Origin: an uncultured Clostridia bacterium
GTDB taxonomy: Bacteria; Bacillota; Clostridia; Oscillospirales; Acutalibacteraceae
Direction of reading: 5' to 3'
Assembly (NCBI GenBank): GCA_946186245.1
Contig: CAMHMN010000029.1
Location: 1-32,768 of the forward strand
DNA length: 32,768 nucleotides
Program-made: the position numbers and the translations under genes
The notes under the pieces: model-generated
Seen by the model: only the letters and a program-made list of their open reading frames with translations
The model's database searches: none
Told to the model about the DNA's origin: nothing
In this document: piece by piece, positions 1 to 7,486 of the stretch
Position numbering within the stretch: the first letter of the stretch is position 1
Layout: each line of letters opens with the position of its first letter

Positions 1-2
1 AG

Positions 3-65
3 CAGCAGAATTATTCCGCCCCCGGCTATCCCGCGCAGCAGCAGAATTATTCCGCGCCTGCCTAC
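3..65 (+). repeat. 36-bp coding repeat (QQNYSAP motif), cut by window edge
   Basis: A 36-bp unit encoding QQNYSAPGYPAQ is followed by a second, diverged and incomplete unit (QQNYSAPAY). The array probably continues to the left of the window. It forms the low-complexity N-terminal part of the first gene. Confidence 0.7.
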
Positions 66-509
66 ACGTCACATACGGAAACACAGTACGCTCCCCGTCC
101 GCAGAGCAGTCAGGCTTATGTCGATTATGACCGGGCCGCACAAGAGGAGCCTCTGCCCGAGAAGAAAAGGCATGAGAGCAAATACAGCACTACCGGCATT
201 ATCGTTGTCGCGGTTATCGGAGTGTTTCTGGTGCCGACGCTCGGATTTGCCGTGTATTATCTGATACGCGGTCTTTACGAACTCATCAGGGCTTTCCCCG
301 GCACGGGCATTGCACTGATCGCGGCAGGCGGTTCGCTGAGTGCTGACAGCCTGTGGATCTGCCTGGGTCTGATCTGCATCGGCATTTCCTTCCTTGCACT
401 GACCGGATTGCTTGTAATGGCAATCATCGAAATCACCAAGCTCGCAGTCAAGCTGTTCAAATATGTCTACAAGGAATGCAAGAAAATGATAAAGGAGGGC
501 TCGTTTTGA
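3..509 (+). CDS. Membrane protein with Gln/Tyr/Pro repeats, 5' end outside window
   Basis: The frame is open from the left window edge to the TGA at 507-509, so only the C-terminal 168 residues are seen. They start with two copies of a 12-residue repeat of the type QQNYSAPGYPAQ, pass through a polar linker rich in Glu, Lys and Arg, and then carry about three hydrophobic segments (near GIIVVAVIGVFLVPTLGF, GTGIALIAAGG and LWICLGLICIGISFLALTG) and a basic tail. The next gene starts inside this stop codon, so the two are translationally coupled. A membrane protein coupled to a DUF4097 gene recalls the PadR/DUF1700/DUF4097 gene sets of Firmicutes; that family link is inference, since the N-terminus is missing. 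A GTG at 222 gives a shorter reading frame but has no convincing ribosome-binding site, and the open frame upstream has coherent composition. Confidence 0.7.
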   Translation, partial: QQNYSAPGYPAQQQNYSAPAYTSHTETQYAPRPQSSQAYVDYDRAAQEEPLPEKKRHESKYSTTGIIVVAVIGVFLVPTLGFAVYYLIRGLYELIRAFPGTGIALIAAGGSLSADSLWICLGLICIGISFLALTGLLVMAIIEITKLAVKLFKYVYKECKKMIKEGSF

Positions 510-1474
510 TTAGAAAGATTATACTGGCCATCACATTTTTCGGAATATTCGTACTCACCTTCGCGGCTGGAGTAGGACTCATCATCGCCGGCGCAGGGGA
601 TTTCTCATGGGATATCGTTTCGCAGTACGTTTCCATGAGCGACGTCGCAAAGATCAACGACAAGCCCATCAGCAATCTCTTTTCATTCAGCGACCACTCG
701 GAATACGTCGGCTGCCATGCCGAAGGGCAGATCGGCTGTCCCACTGACAACGGCATCATTGTCTTCGAGAATATCGCCGAGGAAATGACCGTTACCGCTT
801 CCCCCGATGAAAATATCCATCTGATCGTTGACGGCAAAATCAGACAGTCGAGCTCTGTCAAGTCCGCCAAAAACCTCACCGGAAAAAATATCCCTGACAT
901 TCAGTTTGAATTCAACCAGAGCACCGACGAAGCCATCATCAAGATCCGCAAGCTGCGCGGCAAGGAAATCAGCATGCAGGTTGCGCTGCCTGCCGGATAC
1001 AAAGGCAATATCAGGCTCAACAAAATCGCCGGCAAGATGAACATCGACACCCGGCTTGATCTTTACACATTTGAAATCAAAGACGCGGCAGGAAACGTCA
1101 ATACCTCCCGCGTCAGTGCAAAGACCCTGAATCTGAAGGATATCGCCGGCAAGGCGGATCTCTCTGACGGTCATTTTGACAGGGTGAATATTCTTGACTC
1201 CGCGGGAAAAGCCATTATCAGCGGCACGATCGGCGGCTTCAAGATCAACAATATCATGGGTAAAATCGAGCTGGAATCCGATTCGCATCTGGCAAGCGAC
1301 TGCAAAATCACCCAGATCATGGGAACGGTTGACATCAAGCTGCCGGAAGGAAGCAAATTCAAGCTCTCCAAAAAGGAAATTGTAGGCATTGTAACCCCCC
1401 TCAAGGGCGATAAAAATGCCGATTACACCATCACTGTCGAAAACATCGTCGGCAAGGTCAGCATTGACCGGTAA
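506..1474 (+). CDS. DUF4097-type beta-strand-repeat protein, membrane anchored
   Basis: This 322-residue protein has one N-terminal hydrophobic segment (about residues 5-30) followed by a long extracytoplasmic region of short alternating strands with recurrent I.GK.... turns (such as KIAGKMNID, DIAGKADLS, NIMGKIELE, NIVGKVSID). This is the look of the DUF4097 (DUF4098/YvlB-like) beta-solenoid family, whose biochemical role is not established. I chose the TTG at 506 because AGGAGGG at 493-499 sits at ideal spacing and the TTG overlaps the TGA of the upstream gene. An in-frame ATG at 353 would bury about 150 bases in the upstream gene. A strong hairpin terminator follows. The family call is by repeat pattern and gene context. 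Confidence 0.75.
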   Translation: MIRKIILAITFFGIFVLTFAAGVGLIIAGAGDFSWDIVSQYVSMSDVAKINDKPISNLFSFSDHSEYVGCHAEGQIGCPTDNGIIVFENIAEEMTVTASPDENIHLIVDGKIRQSSSVKSAKNLTGKNIPDIQFEFNQSTDEAIIKIRKLRGKEISMQVALPAGYKGNIRLNKIAGKMNIDTRLDLYTFEIKDAAGNVNTSRVSAKTLNLKDIAGKADLSDGHFDRVNILDSAGKAIISGTIGGFKINNIMGKIELESDSHLASDCKITQIMGTVDIKLPEGSKFKLSKKEIVGIVTPLKGDKNADYTITVENIVGKVSIDR

Positions 1475-1489
1475 CACAAGGCACAATAA

Positions 1490-1552
1490 ACAAGCGGAGA
1501 TTGACACCTGCCTTTTTTATCGCAGGAATCCTTCTCCGCTTGTTTTTTTATT
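1490..1552. terminator. Bidirectional Rho-independent terminator between convergent genes
   Basis: The arms 1490-1500 (ACAAGCGGAGA) and 1533-1543 (TCTCCGCTTGT) form a perfect 11-bp stem followed by a T run. A smaller CCTGC/GCAGG hairpin lies in the loop. The preceding AATAAA lets it serve the convergent minus-strand lipoprotein gene as well. Confidence 0.85.
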
Positions 1553-2019
1553 TATTTGTATTCCTTTGAAGCGATGATGTTTCCGTTCATGTCGTAATAT
1601 CTGACGATGACCGAATCAGTCTGAGGCACCTGCGCTTTGAATGAACGAAGCACACTGTCAATGGAAGTTTCAAAAGCCTTGCTTTCCAGATGCTCCGAAA
1701 GCTCCTCCTTGCTCTTGGAACCGTCAACCGCAACCGTGTAGATGCATTTGTACACGACCGAATTGCCCTCCGCGACAACTTCCAGCCTCAAGCCCTTGGC
1801 TTCGTAGGTCTGCGACAGCGCCTTGACCTGCTCCTGGAACTGATCCTCCTGCACCAGCGTTTCCAGCTCGGTAAGCTCTTTTTGCTCTGCATGGGAGGAT
1901 ATGATATTCATGTCCGAATCCGACACGTTATCACCGTTTTTGCCGCATGAAGACATGGCGAAACAAATCGCCGAACAAACCAACACCGCGATGAACGCAC
2001 CTCTCATAAACGATCTCAA
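1552..2019 (-). CDS. Small DUF4854-like lipoprotein
   Basis: Encodes 155 residues with a signal peptide (MRSFMRGAFIAVLVCSAICF) ending in AMSSC, so Cys25 is the probable lipidation site. The lipobox is imperfect, with Met rather than Leu at -3. After an acidic linker comes a roughly 95-residue domain with LRLEVVAEGNSVVYKCIYT and, at the C-terminus, VIVRYYDMNGNIIASKEY. That pattern matches clostridial DUF4854 proteins as I remember them; the function is unknown. I chose the TTG at 2017-2019 because AAAGGGG lies 8-9 bases upstream. In addition, the promoter at 2065-2093 puts transcription start near 2058, which rules out the longer frame beginning at 2124. The gene is monocistronic, between its own promoter and the shared terminator. 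Confidence 0.75.
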   Translation of the reverse strand: MRSFMRGAFIAVLVCSAICFAMSSCGKNGDNVSDSDMNIISSHAEQKELTELETLVQEDQFQEQVKALSQTYEAKGLRLEVVAEGNSVVYKCIYTVAVDGSKSKEELSEHLESKAFETSIDSVLRSFKAQVPQTDSVIVRYYDMNGNIIASKEYK

Positions 2020-2064
2020 ATTAAAATCCCCTTTCCATATCATAAATGAATTCAGTTGAGTTTC

Positions 2065-2093
2065 ATTATAGCATAGCATCATCGCATTTTCAA
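2065..2093 (-). promoter_or_regulatory. Sigma-A promoter of the DUF4854-like lipoprotein gene
   Basis: On the minus strand, TTGAAA (2088-2093) and TATAAT (2065-2070) are separated by 17 bases. The predicted start near 2058 gives a short leader before the TTG at 2019. Confidence 0.8.
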
Positions 2094-2163
2094 GAAGAAT
2101 TCCTTGCATTTTATGACGGATCATCTAATTTTATGAAAAACATGTGAGAAATTCAGAATTTTC

Positions 2164-2192
2164 TTGACAATTGATATGGATGGTGCTATAAT
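2164..2192 (+). promoter_or_regulatory. Consensus sigma-A promoter of the trp operon
   Basis: TTGACA at 2164-2169 and TATAAT at 2187-2192 are both perfect consensus hexamers with a 17-base spacer. Transcription should begin near 2199, just before the T-box leader. A promoter this strong fits control by attenuation rather than at initiation. Confidence 0.92.
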
Positions 2193-2198
2193 CAATGA

Positions 2199-2510
2199 AA
2201 ATTAAATAGCAATTTAAACCGTTGAAGCGGAGATAACGGCGACTATGCCTTTACAGAGAGCCTGCGATGCTGAGAGTCAGGCAAGAAACAATTCGTCAAA
2301 TGGACCGCTGAGGGCGCAGTCAAATGAATTGGCTCATGCTTGATTCAAAGTATTCTGCGACGTGATGGCATACGTCAGTTGCCGGGGATATGCTGGTATC
2401 CCGTCAAGAGTACGGCAACAGCCGTAAATCAAGGTGGCACCGCGGATATTTTTCTGATATTCGTCCTTGACAGAAGTTGATTTGATTTTGCTTCTGTCAG
2501 GGACTTTTTT
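2199..2510 (+). ncRNA. T-box leader sensing uncharged tRNA-Trp
   Basis: The leader has the T-box layout. Stem I is closed by AGCGG (2226-2230) and CCGCT (2305-2309), with the AGATAA internal-loop motif after the 5' arm and a distal AG-bulge-like region near 2255-2282. The specifier is read as TGG at 2301-2303: one purine separates it from the 3' arm of stem I, the usual position, and it matches the tRNA-Trp anticodon. The conserved T-box sequence AAGGTGGCACCGCGG is at 2431-2445. Its bulge TGGC would pair with the tRNA 3' end if the discriminator base is G, as in bacterial tRNA-Trp. The antiterminator competes with a terminator whose arms are 2463-2476 and 2491-2504 (one G-U pair), followed by six T. 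Uncharged tRNA-Trp should favour read-through into trpE. Confidence 0.95.
2463..2510 (+). terminator. Conditional terminator of the trp T-box
   Basis: A 14-bp stem (GTCCTTGACAGAAG with CTTCTGTCAGGGAC, one G-U wobble) is followed by TTTTTT at 2505-2510. CCTT at 2465-2468, inside its 5' arm, can instead pair with AAGG at 2431-2434 in the antiterminator. Confidence 0.9.
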
Positions 2511-2539
2511 GTTGCCTGACAGAGATGGGAGATGATTTT

Positions 2540-4006
2540 GTGATAATCAGACCGGAGCTTGAAACCGTGCTGCATGAAGCCGATAACGGCTTGTACAGCG
2601 TCCTTCCGATCAGCTGCGAAATGCTCTCTGACTTCATCACGCCGATCGAAGCCATGAGAATTCTCAAAAACGTGTCCGCTCACTGCTATCTGCTGGAATC
2701 AGCCCAGCAGGGCGAAAAATGGGGACGTTACACCTTCCTCGGCTATGACCCGAAAATGGCCATCACCTGCGTGGACGGAAAGCTCACCGCCAGCCATATG
2801 AAGATGGAAACACAGGATCCTTCCTCCGTGCTGCGCAATATTCTGGCCGATTACAGAAGTCCCCGGCTTGATTACCTGCCGTCCTTTACCGGCGGTCTGG
2901 TGGGGTATTTTTCCTACGACTATCTGTTTTACAGCGAACCCACCGCACGTCGCGATACGGATGACTCCGAGGGATTCAAGGACATGGATCTCATGCTCTT
3001 TGACAAGGTGATTGCCTTCGACCACATGAAGCAGAAGATCATCCTCATCGTCAATATGCGGCTGGCAGACGGCGAAACCGGCTACAATAAGGCGGTGCTG
3101 GAACTCCGGCAGATGGCTGACCTTCTCCGCAACGGCACAAAGATTCAGGAGCAGCCCGGAAGGCTTCTCGGCGAGGTCACGCCGCTCTTTGACAGGGAAC
3201 GCTTCTGCTCGATGGTGGAGAGTGCCAAGAACTATATCCGCGAGGGAGATATCTTCCAGATCGTGTTGTCCAACCGTCTTTCCGCGCCGTTTGAGGGAAG
3301 CCTTTTCAACACCTACCGGTTGCTCCGCACCATCAATCCTTCGCCCTATATGTTCTATTTCTCCGGAACCGATGTGGAAGTGGCGGGCGCTTCTCCCGAA
3401 ACGCTGGTCAAGCTGGAGAACGGCGTGCTGCACACCTTCCCCCTTGCCGGCACACGTCCCAGGGGACGCACTGAGGAGGAAGACAAAGCGCTGGAAGCCG
3501 AATTGCTTGCCGACGAAAAGGAGCTTGCGGAACACAATATGCTGGTGGATCTGGGACGCAACGACCTGGGAAAAATCAGCCGCTTCGGCACCGTGGAAGT
3601 GGAAAAGCTGCATGACGTCGTGCGTTATTCCCACGTCATGCACATCGGTTCCACCGTCCGGGGCATCATCCGCGAGGACCGGGACGCGCTGGACGCGATT
3701 GAGGCTGTTCTTCCGGCGGGAACCCTTTCGGGCGCGCCGAAGATTCGCGCCTGTCAGCTGATCGGTGAGCTGGAGAACAACAAGCGCGGCATTTATGGCG
3801 GCGCGATCGGCTACATCGACTTCACCGGCAATATGGACACCTGCATCGCCATCCGCATTGCCTACAGGAAGAACGGCAGGGTATTCGTCCGCAGCGGCGC
3901 GGGAATTGTCGCCGATTCGGTGCCGGAGAAGGAATTTGAGGAATGCATGAATAAAGCCCGTTCCTGCCTGAGCGCATTGGAACAGGCACAGGAGGTGGAG
4001 GAATGA
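2540..4006 (+). CDS. trpE: Anthranilate synthase component I
   Basis: TrpE converts chorismate plus ammonia or glutamine-derived nitrogen to anthranilate, the first step of tryptophan synthesis, in complex with TrpG. The 488-residue protein has the N-terminal regulatory domain with an LLES motif (about 51-54), the site tied to tryptophan feedback inhibition in characterised TrpE. It also has the chorismate-binding core: SPYMFYFSG, ASPETLVKLENG, PLAGTRPRG, GRNDLGK, GTLSGAPK and GGAIGYI. Length is normal. I prefer GTG at 2540 because GGGAG lies eight bases before it; an in-frame ATG at 2525 would add five residues but has no clear ribosome-binding site. The stop overlaps the trpG start (ATGA), suiting an equimolar complex. 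Expression is expected to follow the T-box leader. PabB is the main alternative, made unlikely by the context. Confidence 0.96.
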   Translation: MIIRPELETVLHEADNGLYSVLPISCEMLSDFITPIEAMRILKNVSAHCYLLESAQQGEKWGRYTFLGYDPKMAITCVDGKLTASHMKMETQDPSSVLRNILADYRSPRLDYLPSFTGGLVGYFSYDYLFYSEPTARRDTDDSEGFKDMDLMLFDKVIAFDHMKQKIILIVNMRLADGETGYNKAVLELRQMADLLRNGTKIQEQPGRLLGEVTPLFDRERFCSMVESAKNYIREGDIFQIVLSNRLSAPFEGSLFNTYRLLRTINPSPYMFYFSGTDVEVAGASPETLVKLENGVLHTFPLAGTRPRGRTEEEDKALEAELLADEKELAEHNMLVDLGRNDLGKISRFGTVEVEKLHDVVRYSHVMHIGSTVRGIIREDRDALDAIEAVLPAGTLSGAPKIRACQLIGELENNKRGIYGGAIGYIDFTGNMDTCIAIRIAYRKNGRVFVRSGAGIVADSVPEKEFEECMNKARSCLSALEQAQEVEE

Positions 4007-4566
4007 TTCTTCTCATCGACAATTACGACAGCTTTTCCTACAATCTTTACCAATTGATCGGCAGCATTGCCCCTGACATCCGGGTGATCCGCAACGACGA
4101 AATGACCGTGGAGGAAATCAAGGCCCTTCACCCCGACCGGATCATCCTTTCGCCCGGCCCCGGAAGGCCGGAGAACGCGGGCATTCTCGTGGAAGCCGCA
4201 AGGGAATTGGGTAAGGAAATACCGATGCTGGGCGTGTGCCTGGGACATCAGGCCATCTGCATGGCGTTCGGGGGAAAGATCACCTATGCTTCCCGGCTGA
4301 TGCACGGCAAGCAGTCGGTGGTCACATTCGACCCGGACTGTCCGCTGTTCCGGGGATGTCCTTCCTCCGCACGGGTAGCGCGGTATCATTCGCTGGCGGC
4401 GGACGCCGGAACGCTGCCGGAATGTCTGAAGGTCACGGCAAGGACGGACGAGGGAGAGATCATGGCGGTACAGCATAGGGAGTACCCGATATACGGGGTG
4501 CAGTTTCATCCGGAATCGATCATGACGCCGGACGGAAAAGCAATGCTGGAAAATTTTATAAAATAA
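4003..4566 (+). CDS. trpG: Anthranilate synthase component II, glutamine amidotransferase
   Basis: TrpG hydrolyses glutamine and channels ammonia to TrpE. The 187-residue protein is a full class I amidotransferase: PGPGRPENAG for the oxyanion region, nucleophile Cys79 in GVCLGHQ, and catalytic His169 and Glu171 in QFHPES. It starts in the trpE stop codon with GGTGGAGG just upstream. Such subunits often also serve PabB (folate synthesis); nothing here settles that. It is stand-alone, not fused to TrpD as in enterobacteria. Downstream the operon is interrupted by about 485 bases of repeats before trpD. Confidence 0.96.
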   Translation: MILLIDNYDSFSYNLYQLIGSIAPDIRVIRNDEMTVEEIKALHPDRIILSPGPGRPENAGILVEAARELGKEIPMLGVCLGHQAICMAFGGKITYASRLMHGKQSVVTFDPDCPLFRGCPSSARVARYHSLAADAGTLPECLKVTARTDEGEIMAVQHREYPIYGVQFHPESIMTPDGKAMLENFIK

Positions 4567-4570
4567 CATA

Positions 4571-5012
4571 TGGGGTGCAGGGGGCAAGGCTCCCTGCCAG
4601 GTCCAGGGCGGCGCCCCTCGCCGCAACGCACTGCGACTTGTGACGGGCTTGGGCGCAACAAACGCGGAACCCTATCCGAATTCGCCCAACCCCGATTAAT
4701 TACCAACCAGGACGCAGGAAAAAGGAACCCTATCCGAATTCGCCCGACCCCGATTAATTACCAACCAGGACGCAGGAAAAAGGAACCCTATCCGAATTCG
4801 CCCGATCCCGATTAATTACCAACCAGGACGCAGGAAAAAGAAACCCTTTCCGAATTCGCCCGACCCCGATTTGATACAAAGCTGATCTTGCTCGGTCGGC
4901 TAAAATCCTCCCTCGTGAGGGCGCTGCCCTCACCCTCCCGGCAGGGCTCTGCCCTACAACCCGGCAGGGACCAGTGGGCCCCTGCACCCCATTATTGGCG
5001 CTGCGCGCTTTC
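4571..5012. repeat. Repeat island with terminal inverted repeats, inside the trp operon
   Basis: The gap between trpG (ends 4566) and trpD (starts 5052) has no credible gene. It is bounded by a 13-bp perfect inverted repeat, TGGGGTGCAGGGG at 4571-4583 and CCCCTGCACCCCA at 4979-4991. Inside are a 58-bp tandem array (4668-4871) and GC-rich hairpins such as GAGGGC/GCCCTC near 4916-4930 and GGCAGGGCTCTGCCC near 4940-4954. The right end (4979-5012) is repeated exactly, 34 bp, at 11478-11511. The left end (4571-4601) is repeated exactly, 31 bp, in reverse orientation at 11460-11490. It resembles a non-autonomous, MITE-like element or a nested insertion; I see no transposase and no clear target-site duplication. 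Confidence 0.8.
4668..4871. repeat. 58-bp tandem repeat array, 3.5 copies
   Basis: Three full units start at 4668, 4726 and 4784, and a 30-base partial unit starts at 4842. Units begin AACCCTATCCGAATTCGCCC and differ by only a few substitutions. The period is not a multiple of three, so the array is unlikely to encode a repeat protein. Confidence 0.95.
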
Positions 5013-5051
5013 CTTAGAAAACAATTATCACCAAATAAAGGAGTCTTCCAA

Positions 5052-6083
5052 ATGATCAAAGAAGCCATCATCAAAATCGTAAGCAAGGGTGACCTCACCT
5101 ATGACGAGGCCTACGCCGTCATGAATGAAATCATGAGCGGAGAAACTACCCCCACCCAGAACGCCGCCTTCCTCTCCGCACTTTCCACCAAAAGCGCACG
5201 TGCCGAAACCACCGACGAAATCGCCGGCTGCGCCGCTGCCATGCGCGATCACGCCACCAAGGTGGACACCGGCATGGAGCTTTTTGAAATTGTCGGCACC
5301 GGCGGCGACAACGCCCACAGCTTCAATATCTCCACCACCTCCGCCCTTGTCGCTGCGGCAGGCGGCATAAAGGTCGCGAAGCACGGCAACCGCGCGGCTT
5401 CTTCGCTCAGCGGAACGGCGGATTGCCTGGAGGCTCTCGGCGTGAATATCAACCAGAGTCCCGCCCGCTGCGTCGAGCTTCTCAATGAAGTGGGCATGTG
5501 CTTCTTCTTTGCCCAGAAGTACCACTCCTCCATGAAATACGTCGGCGCCATCCGTCGTGAACTCGGTTTCCGCACGGTGTTCAATATTCTCGGCCCCCTC
5601 ACCAATCCCGGTTCGCCCAAAATGCAGCTGCTCGGCGTGTACGACGAATACCTCGTGGAGCCGCTGGCGCAGGTGCTTGTCAGCCTGGGCGTGAAGCGCG
5701 GCATGGTGGTCTACGGCATGGATAAGCTGGATGAAATCTCGCTCAGCGCTCCCACCAAAATCTGCGAAATCAAGGACGGCTGGTTCCGTTCCTCTGTCAT
5801 CACCCCCGAGGAATTCGGCTTTGAGCGTTGCAGCAAGGCCGACCTCAAAGGCGGCACTCCCGCTGAAAACGCCGCCACCACCCGCGCCATTCTCGGCGGT
5901 CAGCAGGGTCACAAGCGCAACGCCGTCCTGATGAATGCCGGCGCGGCGCTCTATATCGGCGGCAAGGCAGATTCCATGGAAAAAGGCGTCGTGCTGGCGG
6001 CGGACATCATTGACTCCGGTGCGGCTCTTCAGACGCTGGAGAAATTCATTGAGGTCAGCAACCGCCCGGAGGCCGAGGAATGA
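5052..6083 (+). CDS. trpD: Anthranilate phosphoribosyltransferase
   Basis: TrpD transfers phosphoribose from PRPP to anthranilate. The 343-residue protein has the usual length and the PRPP-binding GTGGD (82-86), NISTTSALV (92-100), KHGNRAASS (110-118) and [18 protein letters not shown] differs slightly from the commoner KHGNRSVSSKSG but keeps the core. The start is the ATG at 5052 with AAAGGAG at 5037-5043. It follows the repeat island, so its transcripts must either cross the hairpins or arise from an internal promoter; I found no convincing one. Its stop overlaps the trpC start. Confidence 0.95.
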   Translation: MIKEAIIKIVSKGDLTYDEAYAVMNEIMSGETTPTQNAAFLSALSTKSARAETTDEIAGCAAAMRDHATKVDTGMELFEIVGTGGDNAHSFNISTTSALVAAAGGIKVAKHGNRAASSLSGTADCLEALGVNINQSPARCVELLNEVGMCFFFAQKYHSSMKYVGAIRRELGFRTVFNILGPLTNPGSPKMQLLGVYDEYLVEPLAQVLVSLGVKRGMVVYGMDKLDEISLSAPTKICEIKDGWFRSSVITPEEFGFERCSKADLKGGTPAENAATTRAILGGQQGHKRNAVLMNAGAALYIGGKADSMEKGVVLAADIIDSGAALQTLEKFIEVSNRPEAEE

Positions 6084-6103
6084 ACATTCGAGGAATGAAC
6101 ATT
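6074..6103 (+). repeat. 15-bp direct duplication at the trpD/trpC junction
   Basis: The unit CGAGGAATGAACATT occurs at 6074-6088 and again at 6089-6103. It duplicates the ribosome-binding and start region of trpC and yields two in-frame ATGs, at 6080 and 6095. Confidence 0.95.
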
Positions 6104-6874
6104 CTAGACCAGCTTGCGGAACACGCGAGAGAACGCGTTCAGATCGCAAAGAAAACCATTCCGGCACAAACACTGCGGGACAACGCCTTCGCGCTGCCCA
6201 AGGGGAATTTTGCCTTTGAGAATGCCCTGAAAAAGCCGGACATTTCCTTCATCTGCGAATGCAAGAAGGCTTCTCCTTCCAAGGGCTTAATTGCACCCGA
6301 CTTCCCCTATCTGCGGATAGCGGAGGAATATGAAGCCGCCGGAGCCGACGCGATTTCCGTACTGACCGAGCCGAAGTGGTTCCTCGGCAGCGATGAATTT
6401 CTGCGTGAAATCGCGGCAAAGGTGGCCATTCCCTGCCTGCGCAAGGATTTCACGGTGGACGAATATATGATCTATGAGGCAAAGCTGCTCGGCGCGTCGG
6501 CGGTGCTGCTGATCTGCTCTATTCTCAGCCCTTCACAGCTCAAGGAATACATCGCGGTCTGCGATGCGCTGGGACTGTCGGCGCTGGTGGAAGCCCACGA
6601 CGAAGCCGAAATCCAAACCGCGCTGACAGCCGGCGCGAGAATTGTCGGCGTGAACAACCGCAATCTGAAGGATTTCACCGTTGACACTTCCAACAGCAGA
6701 AGGCTGCGTTCGCTGCTGCCGCCCGAGGTGCTGTTTGTCTCCGAAAGCGGCGTGAAAACCGCGGAGGACGTCGCGGCGCTTCGTGAAATCGGTGCGGACG
6801 CCGTGCTGATCGGCGAAACGCTCATGCGGGCTTCCGACAAGGCGGCAAAGCTGCGGGAGCTGAAAGGATTTTAA
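6080..6874 (+). CDS. trpC: Indole-3-glycerol phosphate synthase
   Basis: TrpC closes the indole ring, converting CdRP to indole-3-glycerol phosphate. The 264-residue TIM barrel shows [10 protein letters not shown] (60-69), LRKDF (120-124), [18 protein letters not shown] and SESGV, which hold the phosphate and catalytic residues of the family. Stand-alone trpC and trpF is the Firmicute pattern. The ATG at 6080 overlaps the trpD stop and has GGAGG at good spacing. The ATG at 6095, made by the 15-bp duplication, would drop the first five residues (MNIRG), and its own GAGGA lies too close to be effective. trpF begins three bases after the stop. Confidence 0.95.
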   Translation: MNIRGMNILDQLAEHARERVQIAKKTIPAQTLRDNAFALPKGNFAFENALKKPDISFICECKKASPSKGLIAPDFPYLRIAEEYEAAGADAISVLTEPKWFLGSDEFLREIAAKVAIPCLRKDFTVDEYMIYEAKLLGASAVLLICSILSPSQLKEYIAVCDALGLSALVEAHDEAEIQTALTAGARIVGVNNRNLKDFTVDTSNSRRLRSLLPPEVLFVSESGVKTAEDVAALREIGADAVLIGETLMRASDKAAKLRELKGF

Positions 6875-6877
6875 TCT

Positions 6878-7486
6878 ATGACCAAAATCAAACTCTGCGG
6901 ATTGACGCGCCCTGATGACATTCACGCGGTCAATGAACTGCGCCCCGATTACGTGGGATTCGTATTTTATCCCAAGAGCCGCCGCTTCGTCACGCCGGAA
7001 CAGGCCGCGCGGCTGAAGGAATGGCTTGACCCTGCCATTCAGGCGGTAGGCGTATTTGTGGACGAATCGCCGGAGAATATCGCCGCGCTGCTGAAAGAAA
7101 ACGTGATCGACATCGCGCAGCTTCACGGGCATGAGGACGAAGCATATTTCAAACGGCTCAGAGAGCTGACCGACAGCCCCGTGATAAAAGCCTTCCGGGT
7201 AGAAAGGCCTGAGGACTGCCTGCCGGCGGAAGAATTCCCCGCGGAATACCTGCTGCTGGATTCCGGCATGGGAAGCGGCGTGACCTTCGACTGGTCGGCG
7301 GTGGCCGGTGTACGGCGGGAATTCTTTCTGGCGGGAGGACTTACTGTGGGAAATGTATCCGCCGCCATCAGAAAAATTCATCCCTTCGCGGTGGACGTCA
7401 GCTCCGGCATTGAGAGCAACGGAGTGAAGGATTTCAGTAAAATGGCGGCATTCGTTGCCGCTGTCAGAGAGGAAGATAACAGATGA
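6878..7486 (+). CDS. trpF: Phosphoribosylanthranilate isomerase
   Basis: TrpF performs the Amadori rearrangement of phosphoribosylanthranilate to CdRP, the step before TrpC. The 202-residue barrel has [10 protein letters not shown] at the N-terminus with the catalytic Cys (residue 7), [18 protein letters not shown], the catalytic-Asp strand [10 protein letters not shown], and the phosphate-binding LAGGL and [14 protein letters not shown] precedes the ATG and partly overlaps the end of trpC. The stop overlaps the trpB start (ATGA). Confidence 0.95.
   Translation: MTKIKLCGLTRPDDIHAVNELRPDYVGFVFYPKSRRFVTPEQAARLKEWLDPAIQAVGVFVDESPENIAALLKENVIDIAQLHGHEDEAYFKRLRELTDSPVIKAFRVERPEDCLPAEEFPAEYLLLDSGMGSGVTFDWSAVAGVRREFFLAGGLTVGNVSAAIRKIHPFAVDVSSGIESNGVKDFSKMAAFVAAVREEDNR

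Noticed and set aside
4570-4815. 81-residue frame over the 58-bp array
   Set aside because: The period is not a multiple of three and each unit is read in a different frame, so no protein repeat is maintained.
4668-4871. CRISPR array
   Set aside because: Units are contiguous 58-bp copies without unique spacers, and no cas gene is nearby.
4571-4991. Complete insertion sequence
   Set aside because: No transposase frame and no clear target-site duplication; at most a non-autonomous element.
5028-6173. 381-residue minus-strand open frame opposite trpD
   Set aside because: Gly/Ala/His-rich shadow frame crossing the trpD/trpC junction; no ribosome-binding site.
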